Assembly (NCBI RefSeq): GCF_001598855.1 | Contig: NZ_BCZS01000001.1 | Coordinates: 62,001-126,000 of the forward strand | Reading direction: 5' to 3' | Origin: Pluralibacter gergoviae ATCC 33028 = NBRC 105706 | Lineage (GTDB): Bacteria; Pseudomonadota; Gammaproteobacteria; Enterobacterales; Enterobacteriaceae | Length of the DNA stretch: 64,000 nt | Part shown: positions 27,242-36,841 of the stretch, one piece after another | Layout: every line of letters begins with the position of its first letter | Numbering within the stretch: the first letter of the stretch is position 1 | The notes under the pieces: model-generated | Told to the model about the DNA's origin: nothing | Database searches by the model: none | Seen by the model: only the letters and a program-made list of their open reading frames with translations | Position numbers and translations under genes: made by a program

Positions 27242-28084
27242 ATGGAGCAACGCAATCAGGCATGGCTGGCTTCGCGCCTTGAGCGCGCGGCGGAACGCTG
27301 CAATCAGCCGCGGCCTGCGGACAATCGGGACGCGCCTCTGTGGCTGGGTATCGATCTCGGCACCTGCGACGTGGTGTCGATGGTGGTCAACGCCGCCGGC
27401 GAGCCGGTGGCCGTCTGCCTTGACTGGGCGGACGTGGTGCGCGACGGCGTGGTGTGGGACTTCTTCGGGGCGGTGACTATCGTCAGGCGGCACCTCGACG
27501 CGCTGGAGCTGCAGTTCGGGTTCCGCTTTGACGTGGCCGCCACCTCCTTCCCGCCCGGCACCGATCCGCGCATCTCGGTTAACGTGCTGGAGGCCGCCGG
27601 GCTGACCGTCTCCCGGGTGCTGGACGAGCCGTCGGCGGTGGCGGACATGATGGCTCTCGACAAGGCTGCGGTGGTGGATATCGGCGGCGGCACCACCGGC
27701 ATCGCCATTGTGCAGCAGGGCGACATTGTCCGCTCCGGCGATGAGGCCACCGGCGGACACCATATCTCCCTGACCCTGGCGGGGAACCAGCGCATTCCGC
27801 TGGAAGAGGCCGAGCAGATGAAGCGCGAGCGCGGAGAGAGCATCTGGCCGGCGATCCGCCCGGTGTACGAAAAAATGGCGGACATCGTTGAAGAGCATAT
27901 CGCCGGCGAGCCGGTGAACGAACTCTGGCTGGCGGGCGGCTCCTGCATGCAGCCCGGCGTAAAGCCGCTATTTCAGGCGCGCTTTCCGCATCTTGAGGTG
28001 ATTTTGCCTCAGCACGCGATTTTTATGACCCCGCTGGCGATCGCCGTCTGCGGCATTGAGCCGGAGGTGCGCCGTGCCGGATAA
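27242..28084 (+). CDS. eutJ: EutJ, Hsp70/actin-fold chaperone-like protein
   Basis: A 280-residue member of the actin/Hsp70 ATPase fold (E. coli EutJ: 278). Phosphate-binding loops are W-L-G-I-D-L-G-T-C-D near residues 34-43 and A-V-V-D-I-G-G-G-T-T-G near 142-152, with A-G-G-S near 237. Its role in the compartment is not established; it is thought to help folding or assembly. It overlaps the GTG start of eutG by 11 bp. Confidence 0.94.
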   Translation: MEQRNQAWLASRLERAAERCNQPRPADNRDAPLWLGIDLGTCDVVSMVVNAAGEPVAVCLDWADVVRDGVVWDFFGAVTIVRRHLDALELQFGFRFDVAATSFPPGTDPRISVNVLEAAGLTVSRVLDEPSAVADMMALDKAAVVDIGGGTTGIAIVQQGDIVRSGDEATGGHHISLTLAGNQRIPLEEAEQMKRERGESIWPAIRPVYEKMADIVEEHIAGEPVNELWLAGGSCMQPGVKPLFQARFPHLEVILPQHAIFMTPLAIAVCGIEPEVRRAG

Positions 28085-29276
28085 CGCCTTTTCCGCAGAG
28101 ATGATGCAGGCGGCGATATTTCAGGCGCTCGACGCCATGAACGCCAGCCGGGTGCGCGAGTTTTCCGTTCCGCCCACCACCCTTATCGGCCCGGGGGCCA
28201 TCGGCCGCAGCGGCGACGTGCTGGCTGAGCGCGGGATCAAACGCGTCTTTGTCATGGTTGACGGCGCCCTGATGCAGTCGGGCCTGACCGACGTGCTGGA
28301 GCGCAATCTGGCCCGCTGCAACATCGGTTTTGACGTCTGGCCCTGCCCGCCGGGCGAGCCGACGGACGAGGCGGTTTTCACTACCGTGGCGCATCTGCAC
28401 AAAGTGCAGTGCGACGGCATTATCGCCCTCGGCGGCGGCTCGGTGCTGGACGCCGCCAAGGCGGTGGCCGTGCTCGCCGCCAATCCGGATCTGCCGCTGA
28501 CGGCGCTGTGCCCCGGCGCGGCGCTGGCGCCCCGGCTGCCGTTCATTGCTATTCCGACTACTGCGGGCACCGGCTCCGAGGCGACCAGCGTATCGGTGAT
28601 CATCGAAGCGCAGGACCACATCAAGCACGTACTGACGCACGCTCAGCTGCTGCCGGATCTGGCGATTATCGACGCCTGCCTGACGCTCGGCGTGCCGCCG
28701 CAGGTGACGGCCATGACCGGCATCGACGCGCTCACCCACGCTATAGAGGCCTACGTGGCCAGCAACGTCACGCCGCTAACCCAGGCCCTGGCGCTGCGCG
28801 CCATCACCATGATAGGCCGCGCGCTGCCGGTTGCCGTGGGGCAGGGACACGACATTAAGGCGCGGGAAGAGATGATGCTCGCCTCGTACATGGCGGGGAT
28901 GGCGTTTTCCAACGCCGGGCTGGGGCTGTGTCACGCCATGGCCCACCAGATTGGCGCCGCCTACCGCATTGCGCACGGCTGGGCCAACGCCCTTCTGCTG
29001 CCATCGGTAATGCGCTTTAACCGCCTGGTCTGCAAGCAGGCGTACAGAGAAATTGGTCATGCTCTGACCCAGCGTCAGGTGACCGACACGGAGGCCATTG
29101 CGGCCGTCGAACAGCTGATTAGCGACGTGGAGCTTGCGCAACCCCTGCCGTCACTGGGCGGGAAGCGCGAGGATTATGCCGGTTTTGCCACTGCAGCGCT
29201 GGAGGATATCTGCATCAAAACCAACCCGCGAGCGGTCACCGCGGCTCAGATTGCGGCGATTTACGAAACTGCCTGA
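28074..29276 (+). CDS. eutG: Iron-dependent alcohol dehydrogenase EutG
   Basis: A 400-residue group III (Fe) alcohol dehydrogenase. It reduces acetaldehyde to ethanol, regenerating NAD+ in the compartment. The NAD loop G-G-G-S-V-L-D-A-A-K is near residues 119-128, T-A-G-T-G-S-E is near 162-168, and the iron ligands lie in D-A-L-T-H-A-I-E-A-Y and C-H-A-M-A-H-Q. The start is GTG at 28074: GGAGG lies six bases upstream inside the eutJ end. The first residues after it (M-M-Q-A-A-I-F-Q-A-L-D-A-M-N) look like an encapsulation helix. Confidence 0.94.
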   Translation: MPDNAFSAEMMQAAIFQALDAMNASRVREFSVPPTTLIGPGAIGRSGDVLAERGIKRVFVMVDGALMQSGLTDVLERNLARCNIGFDVWPCPPGEPTDEAVFTTVAHLHKVQCDGIIALGGGSVLDAAKAVAVLAANPDLPLTALCPGAALAPRLPFIAIPTTAGTGSEATSVSVIIEAQDHIKHVLTHAQLLPDLAIIDACLTLGVPPQVTAMTGIDALTHAIEAYVASNVTPLTQALALRAITMIGRALPVAVGQGHDIKAREEMMLASYMAGMAFSNAGLGLCHAMAHQIGAAYRIAHGWANALLLPSVMRFNRLVCKQAYREIGHALTQRQVTDTEAIAAVEQLISDVELAQPLPSLGGKREDYAGFATAALEDICIKTNPRAVTAAQIAAIYETA

Positions 29277-29323
29277 GCTAACCATTGGACAGGCCTGTAC
29301 CACAGGCGCGTAAGGAGTAGGGA

Positions 29324-30583
29324 ATGGGCATTAATGAAATCATCATGTACATCATGATGTGTTTTATGTTGATTGCAGCCGTAGACCGCATCTTTAACCA
29401 GTTTGGCGGTTCGGAGGCGATCCTCGGCAAAATCGGGCTCGGCAAAGTCGGCAAAGGCATTGCCGGCTCCGGAGAGCAGTTTGAAGAGGGCTTTATGGCG
29501 ATGGGGGCGCTGGGTCTGGCGATGGTCGGAATGACCGCCCTGGCGCCGGTGATTGCCGCCCTGCTCGGACCGGTGATCATCCCGCTGTATGAAATGCTGG
29601 GGGCCAACCCGTCGGTGTTTGCGGGCAGCATCCTGGCGATTGATATGGGCGGCTTCTTCCTCGCCAAAGAGCTGGCGGGCGGCGATACGGCGGCCTGGCT
29701 CTACTCCGGGGTGATGCTGGCCTCGATGATGGGGGCTACCATCGTCTTCTCCATTCCGGTGGCGCTCGGCATCATCGACAAAAAAGACCGCCGCTTCCTC
29801 GCGCTGGGGGTACTGGCGGGGATTGTTACCATTCCCGTCGGCTGCATCGCCGGCGGCATCGTCGCCAAGTTCTCCGGCGTGGAGTACAACGGTCAGGCGG
29901 TCGATTTCAGCATGACCATGCTGCTGATTAATATGATCCCGGTGCTGATCGTCGCGGCGCTGGTGTGCCTCGGCCTGAAGCTTATTCCGGAAAAAATGAT
30001 CAACGGCTTCCAGATCTTCGCCAAAATACTGGTAGGGATCATCACGATTGGCCTCGCGGCGGCGGTGGCGAAATTTGTGGTGGGCTGGGAGCTGATCCCG
30101 GGCATGGATCCCATCTTTATGACCGCAGGCGACGTGCCGGGCGAGGTGATGCGCGTCATCGAAGTGATCGGCTCCATCTCCTGCGTGCTGCTCGGCGCCT
30201 ACCCGATGGTGCTGCTGCTGACCCGCTGGTTTGAAAAATCATTCGTGAAAGTGGGCAGCCTGCTGAACATCAACAACATCGCCGCCGGCGGCATGATCGC
30301 CACCCTGGCGAACAATATCCCGATGTTCGGCATGATGAAGAACATGGATGCCCGCGGGAAGGTGATCAACTGCGCCTTCTCCGTTTCGGCGGCCTTTGCG
30401 CTCGGGGATCACCTCGGGTTCGTGGCGGCCAACATGGCGCCGATGATTTTCCCGATGATCGTCGGCAAGCTGGTGGGCGGGGCGACGGCGATTGCCGTGG
30501 CTATCGTGATGATGCCGAAAAATATCGCTGAGGAAGAGGCTGCGGCCGCTCCTGCGGCGGAAACGGAGGAAAGTCACGCATGA
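29324..30583 (+). CDS. eutH: Ethanolamine permease EutH
   Basis: A 419-residue inner-membrane protein with about 10-11 hydrophobic segments, starting M-G-I-N-E-I-I-M-Y-I-M-M as in E. coli EutH (408). It facilitates ethanolamine entry, important at low pH or low concentration. The extra length relative to E. coli lies in the N-terminal loop (about residues 30-45) and the Ala/Glu-rich C-terminus. It overlaps eutA by four bases (ATGA). Confidence 0.94.
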   Translation: MGINEIIMYIMMCFMLIAAVDRIFNQFGGSEAILGKIGLGKVGKGIAGSGEQFEEGFMAMGALGLAMVGMTALAPVIAALLGPVIIPLYEMLGANPSVFAGSILAIDMGGFFLAKELAGGDTAAWLYSGVMLASMMGATIVFSIPVALGIIDKKDRRFLALGVLAGIVTIPVGCIAGGIVAKFSGVEYNGQAVDFSMTMLLINMIPVLIVAALVCLGLKLIPEKMINGFQIFAKILVGIITIGLAAAVAKFVVGWELIPGMDPIFMTAGDVPGEVMRVIEVIGSISCVLLGAYPMVLLLTRWFEKSFVKVGSLLNINNIAAGGMIATLANNIPMFGMMKNMDARGKVINCAFSVSAAFALGDHLGFVAANMAPMIFPMIVGKLVGGATAIAVAIVMMPKNIAEEEAAAAPAAETEESHA

Positions 30584-31998
30584 AAACTCTCGAACTCTTG
30601 AGCGTCGGCATCGACGTTGGCACCACCACGACCCAGGTGATCTTTTCCCGACTCGCGCTGGTGAACCGCGCGGCGGTGTCGCAGGTGCCGCGCTATGAGT
30701 TCGTGGAGCGCAAAATTATCTGGCAGAGCCCGGTGCTGTTCACGCCGGTGGATAAAGACGGCCACCTGCGCGAGGAGGAGCTGCTGGCGCTGGTGCTGGC
30801 GCAGTATCGTGACGCCGGTATTGAACCTGCGTCGATTGACTCCGGGGCGATCATCATCACCGGCGAAACGGCGAAAACCCGCAACGCCCGCCCGGCGGTG
30901 ATGGCCCTGTCGCAGCAGCTGGGCGACTTTGTGGTGGCCACCGCCGGGCCGCACCTGGAGTCGGTGATCGCGGGCTTTGGCTCCGGGGCGCAGAGCCTGT
31001 CGGCGCAGACCCTGGGGCGGGTGCTGAACGTGGACATCGGCGGCGGCACCGCCAACTACGCCCTGTTCGACGCCGGGCAGGTGGCGGGTTCTGCCTGTCT
31101 TAACGTCGGGGGGCGGCTGTTTGAAACCGACGGCCAGGGTCGGGTCAGCTACGTGCACGCGCCCGGACGGCTGATTGCCCGCGACTGCTTCGGCGAGCAG
31201 GTGGATCCGATGTCGCTGACGCCGGCGCAGCTCAACACCGTGGCCGAGCGCATGAGCGGCCTGCTGTACGAGGTGATTGACGGCCATCTCTCCCCGCTGG
31301 GCCGCGCGCTGCTGATGACCGACCCGCTGCCCGCGCCCGGAACCTGCTACGCGGTGACGCTCTCGGGCGGTGTGGGGGAGTGCTACAGCCACCCGCAGCC
31401 GGGCGGCGACTTCTCATTTGGCGATATCGGGCCGCTGCTGGCTCAGGCTATTCGCCGCAATCCGCAATTCAGCGCTCTGCCGATGCGGACGCCGGCCCAG
31501 ACGGTGCGCGCCACCGTCATCGGCGCCGGGGCGCACACCCTGTCGCTGTCGGGCAGCACCATCTGGCTGGACCGTATTTCGCTGCCGGTGCGCAATATTC
31601 CGGTAGTTCACCCCGCGCTTGGGGGGAGCCGTGAGGACGATCTGGTCAGCACCTGGCGGCGGGCGCTGACCCAGATGGATCTCCACCCTGAGCGCGATCT
31701 CTACGCCCTGGCGCTGCCGGAGTCGCTGCCGACCAGCTATGCCTCCGTCCAGCGCTGCATTGATGCGCTGGCGCAGTTTAGCCAGGCGCATCCGAACCCG
31801 CTGCCGCTGCTGGTGATCGCCAGTCAGGATTTCGGCAAAGCGCTGGGCATGCTGCTGCGGCCGCTGATGGCGGGCCGCGAGCTGGCAGTTATCGACGAAG
31901 TTATCACCCACACGGGCGACTATATCGATATTGGCACGCCGCTGTTCGGCGGCGCCGTCGTCCCGGTGACGGTTAAATCACTCGCCTTTCCTTCCTGA
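30580..31998 (+). CDS. eutA: EutA, reactivating factor for ethanolamine ammonia-lyase
   Basis: A 472-residue ATPase (E. coli: 467). The Hsp70-like phosphate loops V-G-I-D-V-G-T-T-T-T-Q (about residues 8-18) and N-V-D-I-G-G-G-T-A-N (about 149-158) are intact. It swaps damaged cobalamin in EutBC for fresh adenosylcobalamin using ATP. It starts inside the end of eutH and is followed 11 bp later by eutB, its client. Confidence 0.95.
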   Translation: MKTLELLSVGIDVGTTTTQVIFSRLALVNRAAVSQVPRYEFVERKIIWQSPVLFTPVDKDGHLREEELLALVLAQYRDAGIEPASIDSGAIIITGETAKTRNARPAVMALSQQLGDFVVATAGPHLESVIAGFGSGAQSLSAQTLGRVLNVDIGGGTANYALFDAGQVAGSACLNVGGRLFETDGQGRVSYVHAPGRLIARDCFGEQVDPMSLTPAQLNTVAERMSGLLYEVIDGHLSPLGRALLMTDPLPAPGTCYAVTLSGGVGECYSHPQPGGDFSFGDIGPLLAQAIRRNPQFSALPMRTPAQTVRATVIGAGAHTLSLSGSTIWLDRISLPVRNIPVVHPALGGSREDDLVSTWRRALTQMDLHPERDLYALALPESLPTSYASVQRCIDALAQFSQAHPNPLPLLVIASQDFGKALGMLLRPLMAGRELAVIDEVITHTGDYIDIGTPLFGGAVVPVTVKSLAFPS

Positions 31999-32009
31999 GG
32001 GAACGTTAT

Positions 32010-33371
32010 ATGAAATTAAAAACCACGCTCTTTGGTCAGACCTATCAATTCCGCGACGTTAAGGACGTTCTCGCTAAGGCGAACGAGCTGCGCTCCGGAG
32101 ACATCCTGGCGGGCGTTGCCGCCGCGACGTCCCAGGAGCGCGTCGCGGCCAAGCAGGTGCTGGCTAACCTGACCATCGCGGATATTCGCAACAATCCGGT
32201 TGTGCCTTACGAAGAGGACTGCGTTACGCGCCTTATCCAGGACGATATTAATGAGGCGGAATACAGCCGCATCAAGAACTGGAGCATCGGCGAACTGCGC
32301 GAACACGTGCTGAGCGATACCACTTCGCTGGACGACATCAACCTGCTGCGCAAAGGGCTGACCTCCGAGGTTATTGCCGGGGTGGCAAAGATTTGCTCCA
32401 ACGCCGATCTGATTTACGGCGCGAAAAAGAGCCCGGTCGTCAAATACGCGAATACCACCATCGGCCTGCCGGGGCACTTCTGCGCACGCCTGCAGCCTAA
32501 CGATACCCGCGATGACGTGCAGAGTATCAGCGCGCAGATTTATGAGGGGCTCTCCTATGGCGTCGGCGACGCGGTTATCGGCGTCAACCCGGTGACGGAT
32601 GATGTGGATAACCTTAGCCGCGTTCTGGATACCGTGTACGGCATTATCGATAAATTCGCTATTCCGACCCAGGGCTGCGTGCTGTCACACGTGACGACGC
32701 AGATGGAGGCCATCAGGCGCGGCGCGCCGGGAGGCCTGATCTTCCAGAGCATCTGCGGCAGTGAGAAAGGCCTGCGTGAATTTGGCGTTGAGCTGGAGAT
32801 GCTGGATGAAGCCCGCCACGTCGGGGCGCAGTATAACCGCATCGCGGGCCCGAACTGCCTCTATTTTGAAACCGGGCAGGGGTCAGCCCTCTCTGCGGGG
32901 GCGCATTACGGTGCCGATCAGGTGACGATGGAGGCGCGTAACTACGGTCTGGCAAGGCACTACGATCCTTTCCTCGTGAATACCGTGGTGGGCTTCATCG
33001 GGCCGGAATATCTCTATAACGACAAGCAGATTATTCGCGCCGGGCTGGAGGACCACTTTATGGGCAAGCTCAGCGGTATCTCGATGGGCTGCGACTGCTG
33101 CTATACCAATCACGCCGATGCCGACCAGAACCTTAACGAAAACCTGATGATTCTGCTCGCCACGGCGGGTTGCAACTACATCATGGGTATGCCGCTTGGC
33201 GATGACATCATGCTGAACTACCAGACCACCGCATTCCACGATACGGCGACCGTGCGTCAGCTGCTTAACCTGCGTCCGGCGCCGGAGTTTGAAGCCTGGC
33301 TGGAAAAAATGGGCCTGATGGAAAACGGGCGTCTGACTCAGCGTGCCGGCGATCCGTCGCTGTTCTTCTGA
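32010..33371 (+). CDS. eutB: Ethanolamine ammonia-lyase, large subunit
   Basis: A 453-residue TIM-barrel protein, the same length as E. coli EutB. With EutC and adenosylcobalamin it splits ethanolamine into acetaldehyde and ammonia by a radical mechanism. Active-site segments are R-L-Q-P-N-D-T-R-D-D (about residues 157-166), F-Q-S-I-C-G-S-E-K-G (about 245-254) and Y-F-E-T-G-Q-G-S-A-L (about 285-294). GAGGGAAC precedes the start. Its codon use looks slightly less GC-extreme than its neighbours, as expected for a highly expressed gene. Confidence 0.98.
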   Translation: MKLKTTLFGQTYQFRDVKDVLAKANELRSGDILAGVAAATSQERVAAKQVLANLTIADIRNNPVVPYEEDCVTRLIQDDINEAEYSRIKNWSIGELREHVLSDTTSLDDINLLRKGLTSEVIAGVAKICSNADLIYGAKKSPVVKYANTTIGLPGHFCARLQPNDTRDDVQSISAQIYEGLSYGVGDAVIGVNPVTDDVDNLSRVLDTVYGIIDKFAIPTQGCVLSHVTTQMEAIRRGAPGGLIFQSICGSEKGLREFGVELEMLDEARHVGAQYNRIAGPNCLYFETGQGSALSAGAHYGADQVTMEARNYGLARHYDPFLVNTVVGFIGPEYLYNDKQIIRAGLEDHFMGKLSGISMGCDCCYTNHADADQNLNENLMILLATAGCNYIMGMPLGDDIMLNYQTTAFHDTATVRQLLNLRPAPEFEAWLEKMGLMENGRLTQRAGDPSLFF

Positions 33372-33389
33372 TTGTTGAGGGAAACCACC

Positions 33390-34268
33390 ATGGATCAAAA
33401 ACAAATTAACGATATCGTCCGCAGCGTGATGGCGCAGATGGGCATCAGCGGGACTCCTGAGGATGCGTCGGCTCCTGCGGTTCAGCCCTCCGCCAGCGTG
33501 GAGTCCGTTGCGCTGGATCTCGGCTCGCCGGAGGCGAAGCAGTGGATCGGCATCGAGAACCCGCACCGGGCCGAGGTGCTGCAGGAGCTGCGCAACAGCA
33601 CTGCCTCCCGGGTCTGCTCCGGCCGCGCCGGGGTGCGGCCGCGCACCCAGAGCCTGCTGCGCTTTCTGGCGGACCACTCCCGCTCCAAGGATACGGTGCT
33701 GAAGGAGGTCCCGGCTGAGTGGGTGGCAAGCAAGGGGCTGCTGGCGCTGCAGTCTGAGATTACCGACAAGAATCAGTATCTGACCCGCCCGGATATGGGG
33801 CGCATTCTGAGCCCGGCGTCCGTCGAGCAGCTGAAAAGCCAGTGCGTTCAGGCGCCTGACGTGCAGGTGGTGGTCTCCGACGGCCTCTCCACGGATGCGG
33901 TCACCGCCAACTATGACGAGATCCTGCCGCCGCTGATGAAGGGCCTGGAGCAGGCCGGCCTCAAGGTCGGCACGCCGATGTTCGTCCGCTACGGGCGCGT
34001 CAAGATTGAGGATCAGATAGGCGAAACGCTGGGGGCGAAAGTGGTGGTGCTGCTGGTGGGCGAGCGTCCCGGGCTGGGGCAGTCCGAGAGCCTCTCCTGC
34101 TATGCGGTGTATGCCCCGACGGTAGCAAAGACCGTGGAAGCCGACCGCACCTGCATCTCGAACATCCACCGCGCCGGTACGCCGCCGGTGGAAGCGGCGG
34201 CGGTGATCGTCGACCTGGCCAAACGTATGCTGGAGCAGAAGGCGTCCGGCATCAACATGAACCGCTAA
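33390..34268 (+). CDS. eutC: Ethanolamine ammonia-lyase, small subunit
   Basis: A 292-residue cobalamin-binding subunit (E. coli: 295). The N-terminal [17 protein letters not shown] helix is the known type of encapsulation and solubility signal, followed by a variable Ala/Pro-rich linker to about residue 40. The cobalamin-contact region includes V-S-D-G-L-S-T-D-A near residues 163-171 and [14 protein letters not shown] near 220-233. The ATG at 33390 is used because GAGGGAAACC lies upstream; an in-frame TTG at 33372 would overlap the eutB end and is unlikely. Confidence 0.97.
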   Translation: MDQKQINDIVRSVMAQMGISGTPEDASAPAVQPSASVESVALDLGSPEAKQWIGIENPHRAEVLQELRNSTASRVCSGRAGVRPRTQSLLRFLADHSRSKDTVLKEVPAEWVASKGLLALQSEITDKNQYLTRPDMGRILSPASVEQLKSQCVQAPDVQVVVSDGLSTDAVTANYDEILPPLMKGLEQAGLKVGTPMFVRYGRVKIEDQIGETLGAKVVVLLVGERPGLGQSESLSCYAVYAPTVAKTVEADRTCISNIHRAGTPPVEAAAVIVDLAKRMLEQKASGINMNR

Positions 34269-34281
34269 CGGGGAACTGAAC

Positions 34282-34941
34282 ATGCCTGCATTAGATCTTA
34301 TCCGACCGAGCGTCACCGCCATGCGCCTGATCGCCAACGCCCACCGGGATTTCTGCCGCGAGCTGAACCTGCCTGAGCATATCCGCAGCCTGGGTCTCAT
34401 CACCGCCGACTCTGACGACGTGGCCTACATCGCCGCCGATGAGGCCACCAAACAGGCGCTGGTAGAGGTGGTGTACGGGCGTTCGCTGTACGCCGGGGCG
34501 GCCCATTCCCCGTCGCCGACGTCCGGCGAAGTGATGATCATCCTCGGCGGGCCGAACCCGGCGGAAGTGCGCGCCGGGCTGGACGCGATGGTCGCCAATA
34601 TTGAGTCCGGTGCGGCGTTCCGCTGGGCCAACGATAAAGAGGACACCGCCTTTTTGTCGCACCTCGTCTCCCGCACCGGCTCTTATCTCTCTGCCGGAGA
34701 CAAGATCCGCCCCGGCGATCCGATCGCCTATCTGGTGGCCCCGCCGCTGGAGGCCACTTTCGGCATCGACGCCGCGCTGAAGGCGGCGGACGTGGAGCTT
34801 GCCACCTACGTGCCGCCGCCGTCGGAAACCAACTACTCTGCGGCCTTCCTGACCGGCAGCCAGGCCGCCTGCCAGGCGGCGTGCAACGCCTTCACCGAGG
34901 CGGTGCTGGATATTGCCCGCAACCCGGTTCAGCGCGCGTAG
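34282..34941 (+). CDS. eutL: Trimeric shell protein EutL
   Basis: A 219-residue protein of two fused, permuted BMC domains, the same length as E. coli EutL. It forms trimers with a gated central pore thought to admit larger cofactors. Recognisable are the start [17 protein letters not shown], the pore-loop [10 protein letters not shown] near residues 74-83, and the second domain beginning near residue 110. The gene follows eutC by 13 bp with GGGGAACTGAAC upstream. Confidence 0.96.
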   Translation: MPALDLIRPSVTAMRLIANAHRDFCRELNLPEHIRSLGLITADSDDVAYIAADEATKQALVEVVYGRSLYAGAAHSPSPTSGEVMIILGGPNPAEVRAGLDAMVANIESGAAFRWANDKEDTAFLSHLVSRTGSYLSAGDKIRPGDPIAYLVAPPLEATFGIDAALKAADVELATYVPPPSETNYSAAFLTGSQAACQAACNAFTEAVLDIARNPVQRA

Positions 34942-34963
34942 TCATTAAGACAGGAGAAAGGCC

Positions 34964-35494
34964 ATGATCGATTCGTTGGGCTTGCTGGAGGTGTACGGTC
35001 TGGCGTCAGGCATTGAGGCCGCGGATGCAATGCTGAAGTCGGCCAATGTCCGCATCCTTAATTATGAAATGCTGATCCCCGGGATGATCACCCTCGTGGT
35101 GGAGGGGGATCTGGCCTCCTGCCGCGCCGCGCTGGATGCGGGCGCGGCGGCGGTATCGCGCGGCGGGAAGGTGATCGGCCATAAAGTCATAGGCCGTCCC
35201 GACGGCGATACCGAGTGGCTGGTCAGCGGCTTCAGCGGCGTGCCGGTGAAGATAACGCCGGCTCCGGAGTCGGCGCCGCAGGCAGAGCGCGCGCCGCAGC
35301 CTGACGCCGACGCGACGCTGGCTTACGTGGCGGCGCAGGCGCGGCAGGGCGTCACCGCCAGCGAAGCGGCGGCCCATTTCGGCTGCCCGGTGGAGGCGAG
35401 CCGAACGGCGCTGGAAAGCCTGTTCGCGCAGGGGAAACTGCGCAAGCGCAGCAGCCGCTACCGGCTGAAGGGCGGGGAGGGCGGCAATGAGTAG
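34964..35494 (+). CDS. eutK: Shell protein EutK with C-terminal winged-helix domain
   Basis: A 176-residue protein: an N-terminal BMC domain (residues 1-95; L-G-L-L-E-V-Y-G-L-A-S-G-I-E-A-A-D), a Pro/Ala-rich linker (about 95-115) and a C-terminal helix-turn-helix-like domain (V-T-A-S-E-A-A-A-H-F-G ... L-R-K-R-S-S-R-Y-R-L-K) as in E. coli EutK. The C-terminal domain has a strongly positive surface and may bind nucleic acid. In E. coli eutR follows directly; here the PduS-like gene overlaps the eutK end by eight bases, so the insertion is in register with the operon. Confidence 0.94.
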   Translation: MIDSLGLLEVYGLASGIEAADAMLKSANVRILNYEMLIPGMITLVVEGDLASCRAALDAGAAAVSRGGKVIGHKVIGRPDGDTEWLVSGFSGVPVKITPAPESAPQAERAPQPDADATLAYVAAQARQGVTASEAAAHFGCPVEASRTALESLFAQGKLRKRSSRYRLKGGEGGNE

Positions 35495-36839
35495 CCTGAT
35501 ACCCGCGCTCAGCGACTGCCCGCCGGAGATTATCGGCCAGCGGGTGCGTCAGGCCGGCGTCGTCGGCGCGGGCGGGGCGGGCTTCCCGACCTACGTCAAG
35601 CTGGCGGCGAAGGCCGAGATTTATCTGGTCAACGCGGCGGAGTGCGAACCGCTGCTGCAGGTGGATCAGCAGCTGGCCCTGCGCGAGGCTGACGCGCTGA
35701 TCCGCGGCCTGCAGTACGGCATGCGGGCCACCGGGGCGCGGGAGGGGATTATTGCCATCAAAGGCAAGCACGCGGCGGCCATTGCGGCGCTGCGCGCCCG
35801 CCTGCCCGGGGGGCTGCGCCTGCACATTCTTCCGGACGTTTATCCGGCGGGAGATGAGGTGATCACCATCTGGCTGGCGACCGGACGGCGGGTGCCGCCC
35901 GCCGCGCTGCCGCTGTCGGTTGGCGTGGTGGTCAGCAATGTCCAGAGCCTGATCAACGTTGCCCGCGCGGTGGAGCATGAGCAGCCCGTGACCCATCGGG
36001 TGCTGACGGTCAACGGCGCCGTGCTGCGCCCGCAGACTCTCTGCGTGCCCGTCGGCACCGCGCTGCGCGAGGTGCTGGCTCTGGCCGGGGGAGCCACCGT
36101 CGGCAACCCCGCCTTCATCAACGGCGGCCCGATGATGGGCAAACTGTTACATTCGCTCGATGAGCCGGTCACCAAAACCACCGGCGGCCTGCTGGCGCTC
36201 CCCGACGATCATCTGCTGATCCGGCGGCGCAGGCGTTCGGACCGCACGGAGATAAACCAGGCGCGCACCGTCTGCGAACAGTGCGGGATGTGTACCGAGT
36301 TTTGCCCGCGCCACATGATAGGCCACGAGCTGCCGCCGCACCTGATCGTCAGGGCGGTGGCCTACGAGCAGATCTCCGCCCCGTCGGCGGTGGCGGCGGC
36401 CCTGACCTGCTCTGAGTGCGGGGTCTGCGAAGCCTGGTCCTGTCCGGTTGAGATCTCGCCGATGCGTATTAACCAGATGCTGAAGATGAAGCTGCGGGCG
36501 GCGGGTATTCGCTACGAGGGTGAACTGCGGCAGGCGGATCCGATGGCGCAGCAGCGAATGGTGCCGATCAAGCGCCTGGTGCGCCGCCTTGACCTCGGTG
36601 AATTTATGCACCAGGCACCGATGCAGGAGACCCTGTATATCCCGCAGCAGGTGACGATCCCGCTGCGCCAGCACATCGGCGTTCCGGCATCGCCGACGGT
36701 CAGCGTCGGCGAGCGCGTGAGTGCCGGGGCGCTGATTGCCACAGTCCCGGACGACGCGCTCGGGGCCCCGGTGCACGCCAGCATCAGCGGCGTCGTCCGG
36801 CTGGTGGACAGCGCTGCCATTACGATTGAGAAGGAGTAG
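35487..36839 (+). CDS. PduS-type RnfC-like Fe-S flavoprotein (cobalamin reductase) in the eut operon
   Basis: A 450-residue homologue of PduS (451 in Salmonella), distantly related to RnfC and NuoF. An N-terminal flavin/NADH-binding motif G-V-V-G-A-G-G-A-G-F-P-T is at about residues 24-35. Two 4Fe-4S ferredoxin motifs are present: C263-x2-C266-x2-C269-x3-C273-P and C308-x2-C311-x2-C314-x4-C319-P. The C-terminal ~70 residues form a sandwich-hybrid domain ending I-S-G-V-V-R. In pdu compartments PduS reduces cob(III)/cob(II)alamin for the adenosyltransferase and contacts PduT. Here it overlaps eutK by eight bases and precedes a PduT-like gene by two bases. Eut operons of the E. coli type lack it, so its work with EutT is inferred. 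Confidence 0.9.
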   Translation: MSSLIPALSDCPPEIIGQRVRQAGVVGAGGAGFPTYVKLAAKAEIYLVNAAECEPLLQVDQQLALREADALIRGLQYGMRATGAREGIIAIKGKHAAAIAALRARLPGGLRLHILPDVYPAGDEVITIWLATGRRVPPAALPLSVGVVVSNVQSLINVARAVEHEQPVTHRVLTVNGAVLRPQTLCVPVGTALREVLALAGGATVGNPAFINGGPMMGKLLHSLDEPVTKTTGGLLALPDDHLLIRRRRRSDRTEINQARTVCEQCGMCTEFCPRHMIGHELPPHLIVRAVAYEQISAPSAVAAALTCSECGVCEAWSCPVEISPMRINQMLKMKLRAAGIRYEGELRQADPMAQQRMVPIKRLVRRLDLGEFMHQAPMQETLYIPQQVTIPLRQHIGVPASPTVSVGERVSAGALIATVPDDALGAPVHASISGVVRLVDSAAITIEKE

Positions 36840-36841
36840 CT

